DNA of 49,731 nucleotides, from the NCBI GenBank assembly GCA_965261585.1, contig CBDHDN010000025.1, positions 1 through 49,731 of the forward strand, given 5' to 3'. This DNA comes from CBDHDN01 sp965261585 (GTDB lineage Bacteria > Pseudomonadota > Alphaproteobacteria > UBA6615). The position numbers were made by a program, and so were the translations under genes. Shown here in pieces: positions 1 to 8,360 of this stretch (position 1 is its first letter; every line of letters starts with the position of its first letter). A model generated the notes under the pieces. It ran no database searches and was not told the origin of the DNA. It worked only from the letters and a program-made list of their open reading frames with translations.

Positions 1-1148
1 CCTCGATCGTGACGATGCGTTCGCCGACGTCGACCAAGCGCGACAGGGCATTGAGCAGCGTCGTCTTGCCGGAGCCGGTACCGCCGGAGATCAGGATGTT
101 GAGCTGGGCGCGCGCGGCGATGCGCAGCGTGGCGGCCATGGCCGGCGACAGGTCGCCATTCTGCTCCACGCTGTCGAGCGTGATCTTCTTCTTGGCGAAC
201 TTGCGGATCGAGATACTGGGACCGTCGATCGCCAGCGGCGGCACGATGATGTTGACGCGGCTGCCGTCGTGCAGACGGGCATCGCACAGCGGGCTCGACT
301 CATCGATGCGGCGGCCGATCAGGGAGACGATGCGGGTCGCGATGTTCATGACGTGGCGATTGTCGCGAAACTCGACGTCCGTCAGCTCCAGCTTGCCGGC
401 GCGCTTGACATAGATTTGCTTGGGCCCGTTGACCAGGATGTCGGTCACGCTCTCATCGGCAAGCAGAGGTTCCAGCGGCCCCAGCCCGAGCATTTCGTTG
501 AGCAGGACGGTGACCAGGCCGCGCTGTTCGATCTGGTTCAGCTGCAGCTTCTCTTCCTGCAGGATCTCCATCACGATTTCGCCGACCTGGCGCGATAGCT
601 CCGCCCGCGGCAGATTGAGCGCCGCCGTCACGTCGATGCGCTCGATCAGCACGGGCTGCACCTTGTCCCCGCGCCTGTTCGATGGTCGACCGGCTGGGGT
701 CGCTGGTCCAGCCGCCGCTGGTCGGACCCGCCTCGCCCGCGCCGTCGTGGTCGCCGGCGGCCGGCGCCTTGTCGAACGCGCGTCGCGGCATGCCGGGCGG
801 CGGTGGCGGCGGCTCGGGCGCAAGCTCGATGCGAATCTCGTTGAGCACGGCCGTGACCAGGCCGCGCTGGGCCATCGGGCCGAGTTCATCGAGCTCGCCG
901 CCAAGGGCACCCGCGGCGACCTCGGAGACCCGCTTGGCCAGCATGGCCGGCGTCAGGTCGACCAGCTCCTGCTCGCCGATGTGCTCGCGGACCGCGGCGC
1001 GCAGGCGCGACTTGGCGTCGGCCAGCTCGCCGACCGCAGCGCCCGCACCGCGCTTGGCCGCGCGCTCGCCCGGGCTCGCGGCGCGGCTGAGGGCGATGAC
1101 CTCGGCCTTGTGCTTGCCGGTATCCGCGCCACGCCGACCAAAGCCCAT
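1..1148 (-). pseudogene. cpaF: CpaF/TadA secretion ATPase of the Tad pilus, frameshifted and cut by the window edge
   Basis: Cytoplasmic hexameric ATPase (type II/IV secretion superfamily) that powers Flp pilus assembly. The start overlaps the cpaE stop (TGATG). The N-terminal helical region runs to about residue 160. In a second frame below position 667 the conserved core follows: ERIDVTAALN, LLNEMLGLGPLEPLL, the EESxxCDxRLxDGxRxNxI-type stretch and the Walker A SGGTGSGKTT near positions 60-95; the window ends at VGERIVTIE. The two frames join at a run of four C (GGGG on the coding strand) at 667-670, where one base too many breaks the frame. Identity is certain; whether the extra G is a mutation or a sequencing error cannot be told here. 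It is the last visible gene of the pilus operon. Confidence 0.88.
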
Positions 1149-2378
1149 CACGCAGCCTTTTTCTTGCGCTTGCGGAACATGCTGGAGCCCCTCTTCGACG
1201 GCTCCGGCTGCGGGCCGATGGCGCTGCTGACCCGGCGGATATCTTCGACCAGCTTGCTGCGCTTGTTGATTTGCACGATGGGCTTGCCGGCGGCCGCGGC
1301 AGTCGCCACGGTCTTCGGCTCTTCACGCAGCTGCCAGGCGACGGAGGCTTCGCCCCCCCCCCCCCCCTCGAACTGGGCCACGGTCATCGCGTTGCCGGTG
1401 CTGCGATCAAGCCGGTTGAGCACGATAGACAGCTCCGTCGTCGGCGCCTCCTGCTCGCAATGAGCCTTGACGCGCAGCGTGTCGCGCATGCCGGCCAGCG
1501 ACAGATCGGAGACGATGACGATGTTCGTCGCCTGATCGAGCGTACTCGCGTTCGTGCGGCAGAGCGCCCCGTGGCATGTCGACACAGGTCCAATCGAACG
1601 TGCCCCGCAGCTCCTCCAACATGCGATCCAGCCCGGCCGGACGAAACACGGGGTCGCGCGCGATGTCCTCCTCCGCGGCCAGGATCGACAGCTGCTCACT
1701 GCATTTAAGCAAGGTCGAGGCCATGAACAGGCTGTCCAAGCGGTCGGGATGCTGGAGCGCCTCGACGAGCCCGCCGACCGGCACCAGGTCGAGTGACAAG
1801 GCCGCCGTCCCGAATTGCAGATCGAGGTCGAGCAGGACGACCTTCAGGCGGCGCTCCTCGGCCATCATCCAGGCGCAGTTGGCGACCAGCGTGCTGGCGC
1901 CGACGCCGCCGCGGCAGCCGACGACGACCGTGACGCCGCCGCTGCTGGCCTGCCGTTCCTTGGGCTTCGAGTCTTGCAGCGAGGCAGCCAGCAGCGCGGT
2001 CTGCAGCTCGTCCGCGGTGACCGGCTTGACCAGGTAGTCGGCGACACCGGCGGCGATGAAGCGCTTGTAGAGGCCGAGGTCGTTGACACAGCCAAGGGCG
2101 ACGACCTGGGTCGCGGAATCGCACGCCCCGGCAAGCTCCAGCAGATCCTCCAGGGGGGTCTCGCTTTCGCCCAGATCGACCAGCAGGATGTGCGGCACCG
2201 GGCCGGTGGCGAGATACGTCGCGGCGGCGTCGCGGCCGCCGTCGGCAACGACGGCACCGGGCCAATGTTCGCTTGCGATCTGCTCGAGGACCGCACGCGT
2301 GACGTCGGCGGCGGCGAAGGCCGCCAGCGCCAGCGCGCTGCCCGAGCCCGGGCGCGTCGAGTATGCCGGGGCGCCCAT
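1148..2378 (-). pseudogene. cpaE: CpaE/TadZ pilus-localisation ATPase, frameshifted
   Basis: MinD/ParA-like protein that places the Tad machine at the cell pole. An N-terminal receiver-like domain (residues about 20-140, with HILLVDLGESE and YLVKPVTADEL) is followed by the deviant Walker domain (GCRGGVGASTLVANCAW, VVLLDLDLQFG, CVDMPRGALP). After DMPRGALP the frame is lost near 1545-1570 (one extra base) and continues in another frame as STLDQATNIVIVSDLSLAG to the stop. That segment holds a run of 15 G (1353-1367) encoding five glycines, and the protein ends in a very basic tail (RKRKKKAA). The start overlaps the cpaD stop (TAATG), so the two are translationally coupled. Confidence 0.88.
1353..1367. 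repeat. 15-base homopolymer (C on plus, G on the coding strand) inside cpaE
   Basis: An unbroken run of 15 C. On the coding strand it gives five glycine codons after a Glu, in the linker following the MinD-like core of CpaE. As written the tract is in phase with the final ~70 codons. No other homopolymer in the window is as long. It could mutate by slippage and switch the CpaE C-terminus, or it may simply be hard to sequence. Confidence 0.9.
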
Positions 2379-3046
2379 TAGCCGCCGCCGGTATCCTGGC
2401 CGATCGCCTCCAGGACACGGCCGGCGCGGTAGCGCTGAATGCTAAGCGCGCTGGCGGCACCATCGGCCGGCCCAAGCGCCCGGCCACGGACCAGATCGGC
2501 CGGATCGGCGACCATCAGGCCCAAATTCACGGTCGTCGCACAGCCGAAGTTGCTCGCCGCCTGGTTCAGCGGGTCGCGCGTTGACGGTTTGGCCCAGTTC
2601 GGGCAACGCGGCGAAACGACGAGGTAGCGGCCGACGGTCACGCGCACGGTGTCGTCCGGCAGTTCGCCAAGACCCACGCGGCTGAACAGAGGGCGACCGC
2701 CAGGCACCTGATTGCGCAACGTCTTGGCGACGTTGCGGACGCGGATATCCGCCCATTTGCCTGTGAAGCTACCGACATCGATGGTCAGGGCGTCGGTTTG
2801 GGAAGCGCCGACTTGACGCAAAAAGGCGGCCAGCCGCTCGTCTTCGGACGAGGACATGACGTCGACCATTTCCGCAAAGCGCACTTCATGCGCCAGGTTG
2901 ACCCAGGGGAGCTGGTTCTCGTGGCGCGCCTCGGCACTCGTATAGCGTTGGGTCGACCCCTGACACGCCGCAAGAAGGCCGACTGCCAACAACACCGCGA
3001 ACCGGTTGAATCCCGCAAAGCGACCACGCACAGACATAATCACCAC
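2378..3046 (-). CDS. cpaD: CpaD-family Tad pilus lipoprotein
   Basis: 222-residue pilus assembly protein. An N-terminal hydrophobic stretch (residues 14-26) ends in the lipobox LLAACQG, so a lipidated protein exported by the Sec system is predicted. Family-typical segments include ERLAAFLRQVG, VRVTVGRYLVVSPRCPNW near residue 140 and the cysteine-containing SNFGCATTVNLGLMVADP near residue 170, followed by DPADLVRGR. CpaD works with the CpaC secretin at the outer membrane. A second ATG three codons in (MSVRGRF) is an equally plausible start. The gene lies 10 bp after cpaC and overlaps cpaE. Confidence 0.9.
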   Translation of the reverse strand: MVIMSVRGRFAGFNRFAVLLAVGLLAACQGSTQRYTSAEARHENQLPWVNLAHEVRFAEMVDVMSSSEDERLAAFLRQVGASQTDALTIDVGSFTGKWADIRVRNVAKTLRNQVPGGRPLFSRVGLGELPDDTVRVTVGRYLVVSPRCPNWAKPSTRDPLNQAASNFGCATTVNLGLMVADPADLVRGRALGPADGAASALSIQRYRAGRVLEAIGQDTGGG

Positions 3047-3055
3047 ACACAGTTT

Positions 3056-4426
3056 CTAGTTCAGAAGAAATCCGCCGGGCCCGACCAAGCCCTCGGCCCC
3101 GGGGCCGCGCGAAACCTGTCTGGTCGACGGCACTTGCGGCTGGTAGAAGCGCCCGCCGATCACTCGACCGACGTCGTCCTCGGCGACGAAGCCGTCGGTC
3201 GGCATCGCCAGAGCGACTGACGAGGTTGGTCGGACCAGGTAGGGCGTGACGATGATGACCAGTTCGGTCTCGTTGCGGGTGAACTCCGTCGAGCGGAACA
3301 GGGCGCCGATGACCGGCAGATCGGCCAGCCCGGGCAGCTCGCTGAAATCCTGCTGGATGTTGTTGTCCAACAGGCCGGCGATCGCCAGGCTCTGGCCGCT
3401 CGCCAGCTCGACCGTCGTGGCGGCCCGCCGGGTCGCCAGCGCGGGAATGACGAAGCCCTGGATCTGGATGGAGCCGGCGCTCGACAGCGTGCTGACCTCG
3501 GGCACCACGTTCAGGCTGATCCGGTCATTGCCGAGGATCGTCGGCGTGAGGGCGAGCGACACGCCGAACTGCTTGAACTCGATGCCGATGCCATCACTGC
3601 TGGGCACCGGAATCGGAAACTCGCCGCCGGCCAGGAAGCTGGCCGTCTCGCCTGACAGCGCCGTCAGGTTCGGCTCGGCAAGCAGCGTCAAGAGGCCCTC
3701 CTCCTCGAGCGCATCGACGAAGGCGTCGGCCTGGGTGTTGGCGCCCGTGAACGTGCCGCTGAGGATATTGGGCCCGAGCGGGAACGTGCCCGACACCAGC
3801 GCCAGTGAGAAGTCGCCAATTTCTTGCAGCACATCGAACGAGAAGCCGTAGCGCTTCAGCACGTCGCGCGAGACCTCGGCGATGCGCACGCGCAGGTTCA
3901 CCTGGGTCGGGCCGGAGATCACCAGGCGGTTGATCACCTGCTCGCCCTCGGCGATGAAGCGGCCGGCCAGGCGTTGGGCGTCCACCACCATCGCCGCGTC
4001 GGCGACCGCGCCGTTCAACAACAGGCCGCCGGCGACCGAGCTGGCGCGGATCGGCTGACCCGGCATCGCCTCGCGCAACAGGCCGTGCAGGCGCGTGAGG
4101 TTGTGCGTAACGATGATGCGCACGTCGGCGACGACGACCTCACGGTCATCGACCGCGAAAAGCGTGGTCTCGCCGGCGCGCCGCGCGGTCACGTAGACCA
4201 AAGTGGGCGTCCGGACATTCACGTCCGCGACCGCCGGGTCCGCGATGAAAACCGCGGCCGCCGGCGACGGCAGGCGGACCAGGATGCCCTTGTGCAGCTC
4301 GACCAGGAGTGGCTCGCTGCCGCCCTGTGTCAACACGCTGAGGGCGGCGTCGGCCGGCGCCGGGCTGGTCACCGCGACCGCCAGGGTGGCGAGGGCCACC
4401 GCCAGGGACCGGAACCAGCGCGTCAT
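3056..4426 (-). CDS. cpaC: CpaC/RcpA outer-membrane secretin of the Tad pilus
   Basis: 456 residues, complete. Signal peptide of about 27 residues ending in PADA. The N-terminal half carries the T2SS/T3SS pilotin-like and BON regions (GILVRLPSPAAAVFIADPAVADV, residues 46-70). The secretin domain occupies about residues 200-400, with LVSGTFPLG, FLAGGEFPIPVP, EFKQFGVSLALTPTIL and SLAIAGLLDN followed by LPVIGALFRS and TELVIIVTPYLV. It forms the outer-membrane channel for the Flp fibre. The start overlaps the cpaB stop (ATGA), showing operon organisation. Confidence 0.95.
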   Translation of the reverse strand: MTRWFRSLAVALATLAVAVTSPAPADAALSVLTQGGSEPLLVELHKGILVRLPSPAAAVFIADPAVADVNVRTPTLVYVTARRAGETTLFAVDDREVVVADVRIIVTHNLTRLHGLLREAMPGQPIRASSVAGGLLLNGAVADAAMVVDAQRLAGRFIAEGEQVINRLVISGPTQVNLRVRIAEVSRDVLKRYGFSFDVLQEIGDFSLALVSGTFPLGPNILSGTFTGANTQADAFVDALEEEGLLTLLAEPNLTALSGETASFLAGGEFPIPVPSSDGIGIEFKQFGVSLALTPTILGNDRISLNVVPEVSTLSSAGSIQIQGFVIPALATRRAATTVELASGQSLAIAGLLDNNIQQDFSELPGLADLPVIGALFRSTEFTRNETELVIIVTPYLVRPTSSVALAMPTDGFVAEDDVGRVIGGRFYQPQVPSTRQVSRGPGAEGLVGPGGFLLN

Positions 4427-5291
4427 TCCAACTCGCTCCCGAAGACGACGACAGACTCCTCCCCGCCACGGTTGACGATGACCGATCGGCCGACGACCGT
4501 CGGCTTTCTGATCAGGCGGCTCACCTCGCTGTCCCAGGTGTGCGGCGCGACACGATCGGCCAGCGCCGCCAACCGGCGCATCGTCGGGTCGTCACCGACC
4601 GGCGGCTGCAGGCTGCGCAGGCTGAGCGACAGGCGGCCGATATCGGTCATCAACGCGACCATCTCGACCTGCTTGGGCGTCACTTCGAGCGTTACGACCT
4701 TGGCCGGGCTCGCCTTGGCATCCGGCTGGTCGTCGATCGTCTGGTCGATCCCGAGCACCCGTACATTGGCCAGTACGGTCTCAGCGGCCCGGCGGCCCTT
4801 GCCCTTGTCTCCGGTGGACATCGTCAGGATCAGATCGACCCGGTCGCGGGGAAAACGAAGCCGGCGATGCCCGTCGTGGTGTTTACGGGTACCGTCACGG
4901 CGCGCATGCCTGGCGCCAGAACGGCGGCGACGAAGCCGCGGTCATCCGGCTTGACCACGCGGCGCTGGATGATCGGCTCACCCGTCACAAAGCCGGTCCG
5001 GACGACGCTGCCGACGATGTCGTCGATCTTGTACTGGGTCTTCAGCAGGTAAGTGTCGGCCAGCGCGGCGTCCGGCCAGGCCTGCCAGCGCAGATCGTTT
5101 GCTTGCACCAGGTGGCCGGCCGGCAGGTTCTTGGCAGCGACCAGAACCTCGAACTGCGGTCGCGCGGCCAGCTGCTCGATCGGCGCCGGCGCCGGCGCGC
5201 GTTGCGAGGCAAGCCCCCCTTTGGCGACGAACATGGCGGTGCCCGCCGAGAGCAGAGCGACCAGAACCAAGACAACCAAACGCGGGTTCAT
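4423..5291 (-). pseudogene. cpaB: CpaB/RcpC periplasmic pilus assembly protein, frameshifted
   Basis: N-terminal membrane anchor (VVLVLVALLSAGTAMFVA), then the SAF domain (VLVAAKNLPAGHLVQANDL, residues 50-110) and the Flp pilus-assembly domain (APGMRAVTVPVNTTTGIAGF). The frame ends prematurely after GFVFPATGSI at 4830. One base is missing near 4848-4852: restoring it gives FPGDRVDLILTMSTGDKG, the family motif, and the rest continues to 4423 (ETVLANVRVLGIDQ). The ATG at 5291 was chosen because GGAGGG lies 5 nt upstream. 24 bp separate it from cpaA. Mutation and sequencing error are both possible. Confidence 0.88.
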
Positions 5292-5315
5292 GAACCCTCC
5301 GGTGCGCAACAATAG

Positions 5316-5848
5316 CTAAGAGCCGCCACTCGCAATTTTGGCCGCGACAAACAGCGCGCCGACAAAGATCGCCACGCCATAAGGCACCGCCAGGAACTCG
5401 CCGTCCGCGCCGGCTCCGCCTTCGGCAACGACCACGGCTCCCGCCATCGCTCGACCTCTCAGTCGGCGCCACAACCGCTCCAGACGGCCCGCGCTTACGG
5501 CCGTGAAAAGGCTGTAGACACCGCCGACAACGGCAATAATGAACAACATTGGGATTAACAATTCGGTGCCGGCCCACACCGATGTGGCCGCCAATAGCTT
5601 GACATCGCCGCCGCCGACGATGCACATCGCAAAGAGCGCGAAACAGACGCCGAAGACCACGGCGCCGACAAGCAAGCCGGCCCGCCAGTCGATGCCCGGC
5701 CCCGCCAGGACGTAGGCGGGGTAGAGCGCGAAGACGGCAAGGCTTAGCCGGTTGGGTATGATGAAGCGGCGAAAGTCGCTATACGCCGCCAGCCCCACAA
5801 GCACGCAAAACGCCAGCAACACCGCAGCCTGGATCGGGGATGTCACGG
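5316..5848 (-). CDS. cpaA: CpaA/TadV prepilin peptidase
   Basis: Inner-membrane aspartyl protease (about 177 residues) that cleaves the Flp prepilin leader. Several hydrophobic segments are evident (LLAFCVLVGLAAYS, AVFALYPAYVLAG, LLVGAVVFGVCFALFAMC, MLFIIAVVGGVYSLF). Both catalytic aspartates are present: YSDFRRFIIPN near residue 25 and the GxGD-type GGGDVKLLA near residue 90. A GTG start at 5848 (VTSPIQAAV) is preferred to the ATG at 5879 because the family starts close to this hydrophobic segment; the longer form cannot be excluded. A partial, degenerate second copy lies at 6377-6646. Confidence 0.9.
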
Positions 5849-5924
5849 CGGGAGCCCTTTTGGCGATCTGGCATGGCATGCAGTGTGAACGCGTCTAAAC
5901 CGACGCAATCACACCCCCGCGGGT

Positions 5925-5944
5925 CGGCGGCATTGCTGCCGCCG
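5925..5944. terminator. Hairpin between flp1 and cpaA (possible attenuator)
   Basis: Perfect 8-bp stem CGGCGGCA / TGCCGCCG with a 4-nt loop in the flp-cpaA gap, followed on the coding strand by a GC-rich run but no U tract. A hairpin after the highly expressed pilin gene would lower expression of the assembly genes. No terminator function is proven. Confidence 0.45.
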
Positions 5945-5989
5945 TTATCCCCGCGAGGAATGCGTTTGGCTTGGCTTCGCGGCCGCCGA

Positions 5990-6188
5990 TCACGGAGTGA
6001 GGGCGGGCATGCCCGCGACCGCGTTATCCAGCTGACCGGAAACGGCCGTGAACATCGTATTCAAAGAACCGCCCATCAGGGTCAGGGCGCCGATGGCCGC
6101 AACGGACACGAGGCCGGCGATCAAGGCCGTACTCGATGGCGGTCGCGCCCGACTCGTCTTGCAGGAAACTCTTGACCAGCTTGTACAT
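5990..6188 (-). pseudogene. flp: Flp pilin, copy 1, frameshifted
   Basis: Short type IVb pilin. MYKLVKSFLQDESGATAIEYG is followed by a frame break and then LIAGLVSVAAIGALTLMGG to MPALTP. Comparison with copy 2 at 6790-6987 shows one extra A (plus strand, about 6123-6124) in copy 1; otherwise the two are nearly identical. The processing site G/ATAIEYG and the hydrophobic assembly helix would be present in the intact frame. The intact sister gene makes loss of this copy tolerable, so here a real mutation is plausible. Confidence 0.9.
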
Positions 6189-6376
6189 CGCTTTCCTCCG
6201 GGCTCGCGATAACAACGTGGGCGACTATGCGCCCAGCGTTTTAATGAGATCTTGTGCAAGTATTGATGTAAGTAATTAAATACAAACTCTCAGAGTATCT
6301 TGCCGTATATATTCTGCCGCTCGCGCGCTTGTTAAGATTTCGCAACCCGTAACTTGCTCTCCATGCCTGGGCTCTA

Positions 6377-6646
6377 CACCGCCGTGAATTTGGTGCCGGC
6401 CACGCGGATGTGGCCGCCAACGGCCTGACATCGCCGCCGCCGATGCCCATCGCAATGAGCGTAGAACAGACGCCGAAGATCGCGGAGCCGACAATCAGGC
6501 CGGCCCGCCAGTCGATGCCCGGCGCCGCCGGGACGTAGGAGGCTTAGCCGGTTGGGTATGATGAAGCGACGAAAGTCGCTATGCGCCGCCAGCCCCACAA
6601 GCACGCAAAACGCCGACAACACCCCAGCCTGGATCGGGGATGTCAC
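6377..6646 (-). pseudogene. Degenerate second copy of cpaA
   Basis: Starts like cpaA (TSPIQAGVLSAFCVLVGL, SDFRRFIIPNRLS) and then has internal deletions that shift the frame; pieces of the rest (GIDWRAGL, the GGGDV region, IRVAGTKF) can be recognised in other frames before a stop. It belongs to the right unit of the tandem duplication. It lacks the second catalytic region in frame and cannot encode an active peptidase. Confidence 0.85.
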
Positions 6647-6724
6647 GGCGGGAGCCCTTTTGGCGATCTGGCATGGCGTGCAGTGTGAACGCGTCTAAAC
6701 CGACGCAATCACACCCCCGCGGGT

Positions 6725-6744
6725 CGGCGGCATTGCTGCCGCCG
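6725..6744. terminator. Second copy of the flp-downstream hairpin
   Basis: Same 8-bp stem and 4-nt loop as at 5925-5944, conserved in the right unit of the duplication just downstream of flp copy 2. Confidence 0.45.
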
Positions 6745-6789
6745 TTGTCCCCGCGAGGAATGCGTTTGGCTTGGCTTCGCGGCCGCCGG

Positions 6790-6987
6790 TCACGGGACGA
6801 TGGCTGGCATGCCCGCGACCGCGTTATCCAGCTGACCGGAAACGGCCGTGAACATCGTATTCAACGAACCGCCCATCAGGGTCAGGGCGCCGATGGCCGC
6901 AACGGACACGAGGCCGGCGATCAGGCCGTACTCGATGGCGGTCGCGCCCGACTCGTCTTGCAGGAAACTCTTGACCAGCTTGTACAT
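6790..6987 (-). CDS. flp: Flp pilin, copy 2 (intact)
   Basis: 65-residue type IVb (Flp) prepilin, the structural subunit of the Tad pilus. A short basic leader (MYKLVKSFLQDESG) ends at the prepilin peptidase site before ATAIEYG, with the essential Glu and Tyr, followed by the hydrophobic helix LIAGLVSVAAIGALTLM. The ATG at 6987 has a strong GGAGG Shine-Dalgarno 8 nt upstream, as expected for an abundant product. Upstream (7015-7150) is AT-rich and likely holds the operon promoter. It is the first intact gene of the pilus cluster. Confidence 0.93.
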   Translation of the reverse strand: MYKLVKSFLQDESGATAIEYGLIAGLVSVAAIGALTLMGGSLNTMFTAVSGQLDNAVAGMPAIVP

Positions 6988-7281
6988 CGCTTTCCTCCGG
7001 GTTCGCGATAACAACGTGGGCGACTATGCGCCGGGCGGTTTAATGAGGCCTTAAAGGGCAAGTATTGGCATAAGTAATTAAATACAATTTTCAGAGTATT
7101 TCGTCGCGCGCCTTCGGTTGCTCACACGTTTGCTAAAACTCGATAATCCGTAACTTTCACTCCATGCGCTGGATACCGTGGCCGAGTTTCAAGCTGCCGC
7201 CTGGTCCCCGGGGCCGTCGACAGGCGCCGGTCGAGCGGCTACAACCGCCGCAGTGCACATCCGCGACCCCGCTGCTGACCA

Positions 7282-8082
7282 ATGACCCCGAATCTCGACC
7301 GCCTGCTCGCCATCATGGCCCGGCTGCGCGACCGCGAGCACGGCTGTCCGTGGGATGTCGAGCAGACATTTGCGACAATCGCGCCCTACACGATCGAGGA
7401 GGCCTACGAGGTCGCCGACGCGATCACGCGCGACGACATGGCGGCGCTCGAGGACGAGCTGGGCGACCTGCTGCTGCAGGTCGTCTTCCATGCCCAGATG
7501 GCGCATGAGGCCGATCTGTTCGCCTTCGACGACGTCGCCGCCGCGATCGTCGACAAGCTGGTGCGCCGGCATCCCCACGTCTTCGGCGATGCGGCTGTCG
7601 ACGACGCGGCCCTGCGCGGCGTCTGGGAGGCGCACAAGTCGGCGGAGCGCGCGACAAGGGCGGATCGCGAGGGCCGGCGCGCCCGCCTGCTCGACGACGT
7701 GCCGATCGCCCTGCCCGCCCTCACGCGCGCAGAAAAGCTGCAGAAACGAGCGGCGACGGTGGGTTTCGACTGGCCGGACACCGGCCAGGTCACGGCCAAG
7801 ATCGAAGAAGAGCTGGGCGAGCTGCAGGCCGAACTGGCCGATGGCGCCGATGCCGTCCGCGTCCGCGGCGAGGTCGGCGACCTGCTGTTTGCCTGCGCCA
7901 ACCTGGCACGCCATCTGGGCGTCGATCCCGAGACGGCGCTGCGCGGCTGCAACACCAAGTTCGAGCGCCGCTTCGGCCACATCGAGGGGACACTGACTGC
8001 GCAGGGCCGGACCCTCGAAGAGGCCAGCCTCGAGGAGATGGAGGCCCTGTGGCAGCAGGCAAAGACGCACGACCAGGGCTAG
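7282..8082 (+). CDS. mazG: Nucleoside triphosphate pyrophosphohydrolase MazG
   Basis: 266 residues, the full length of two-domain MazG. It hydrolyses (d)NTPs to monophosphate and pyrophosphate, clearing abnormal nucleotides. The N-terminal MazG domain has CPWDVEQTFATIAPYTIEEA with the metal-binding EExxE/ELGD pattern (EDELGDLLLQVVFHA, residues 50-65). The second domain has the corresponding EEELGELQAEL and GDLLFACANLARHLGVDPE. It is the only plus-strand core gene in the first 8 kb and is divergent from flp. It belongs to the hfq-hflX-mazG neighbourhood common in alphaproteobacteria. Confidence 0.94.
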   Translation: MTPNLDRLLAIMARLRDREHGCPWDVEQTFATIAPYTIEEAYEVADAITRDDMAALEDELGDLLLQVVFHAQMAHEADLFAFDDVAAAIVDKLVRRHPHVFGDAAVDDAALRGVWEAHKSAERATRADREGRRARLLDDVPIALPALTRAEKLQKRAATVGFDWPDTGQVTAKIEEELGELQAELADGADAVRVRGEVGDLLFACANLARHLGVDPETALRGCNTKFERRFGHIEGTLTAQGRTLEEASLEEMEALWQQAKTHDQG

Positions 8083-8198
8083 ATCGCCGGCCATTGGGCC
8101 TTAGGATCATCACACCAGCCCGTGTAGGCTCGCTGTTTGGCGGATTCGCCCACGGCGATGGATGTGACGGCTGAGCGGACGGCAAAGGAGGCGATCAT
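8079..8198 (-). CDS. Possible small ORF, unknown
   Basis: A 39-residue frame (MIASFAVRSAV to PKAQWPAI) convergent with mazG and overlapping its stop by 4 bp. It lies within a longer open frame reaching 8333. No recognised domain and no clear ribosome-binding site. The 8083-8358 interval otherwise shows nothing I can name. Confidence 0.2.
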   Translation of the reverse strand: MIASFAVRSAVTSIAVGESAKQRAYTGWCDDPKAQWPAI

Positions 8199-8360
8199 CG
8201 TGGGCGTGCGCACCGGCGACCGCCGGCGCGCCGCACCGGCAGCGGCGAGGGCGGCCCTGCCCCGCTCCCGCGACTCGGAACATGGCCCCGGGAGGACCAC
8301 TCTTCTCTTATGCAAGCAGGTCCGGCCTGGCACGACGCCGTTTGCGACTCCCGGCGGCTA

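Larger units (their letters stand above)
5556..7172. repeat. Tandem duplication of the 3' cpaA-flp segment, period about 800 bp
   Basis: The block from mid-cpaA through flp and its upstream region occurs twice, offset by 799-800 bp. For example the 60 bp around the cpaA start at 5829 and at 6629 are almost identical, and the flp leaders at 6189 and 6988 match. Homology runs from roughly 5556 to 6372 and again from 6386 to 7172. The left unit keeps cpaA intact but has a frameshifted flp. The right unit keeps flp intact but has a deleted cpaA. The two copies have therefore lost complementary parts. Confidence 0.9.
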
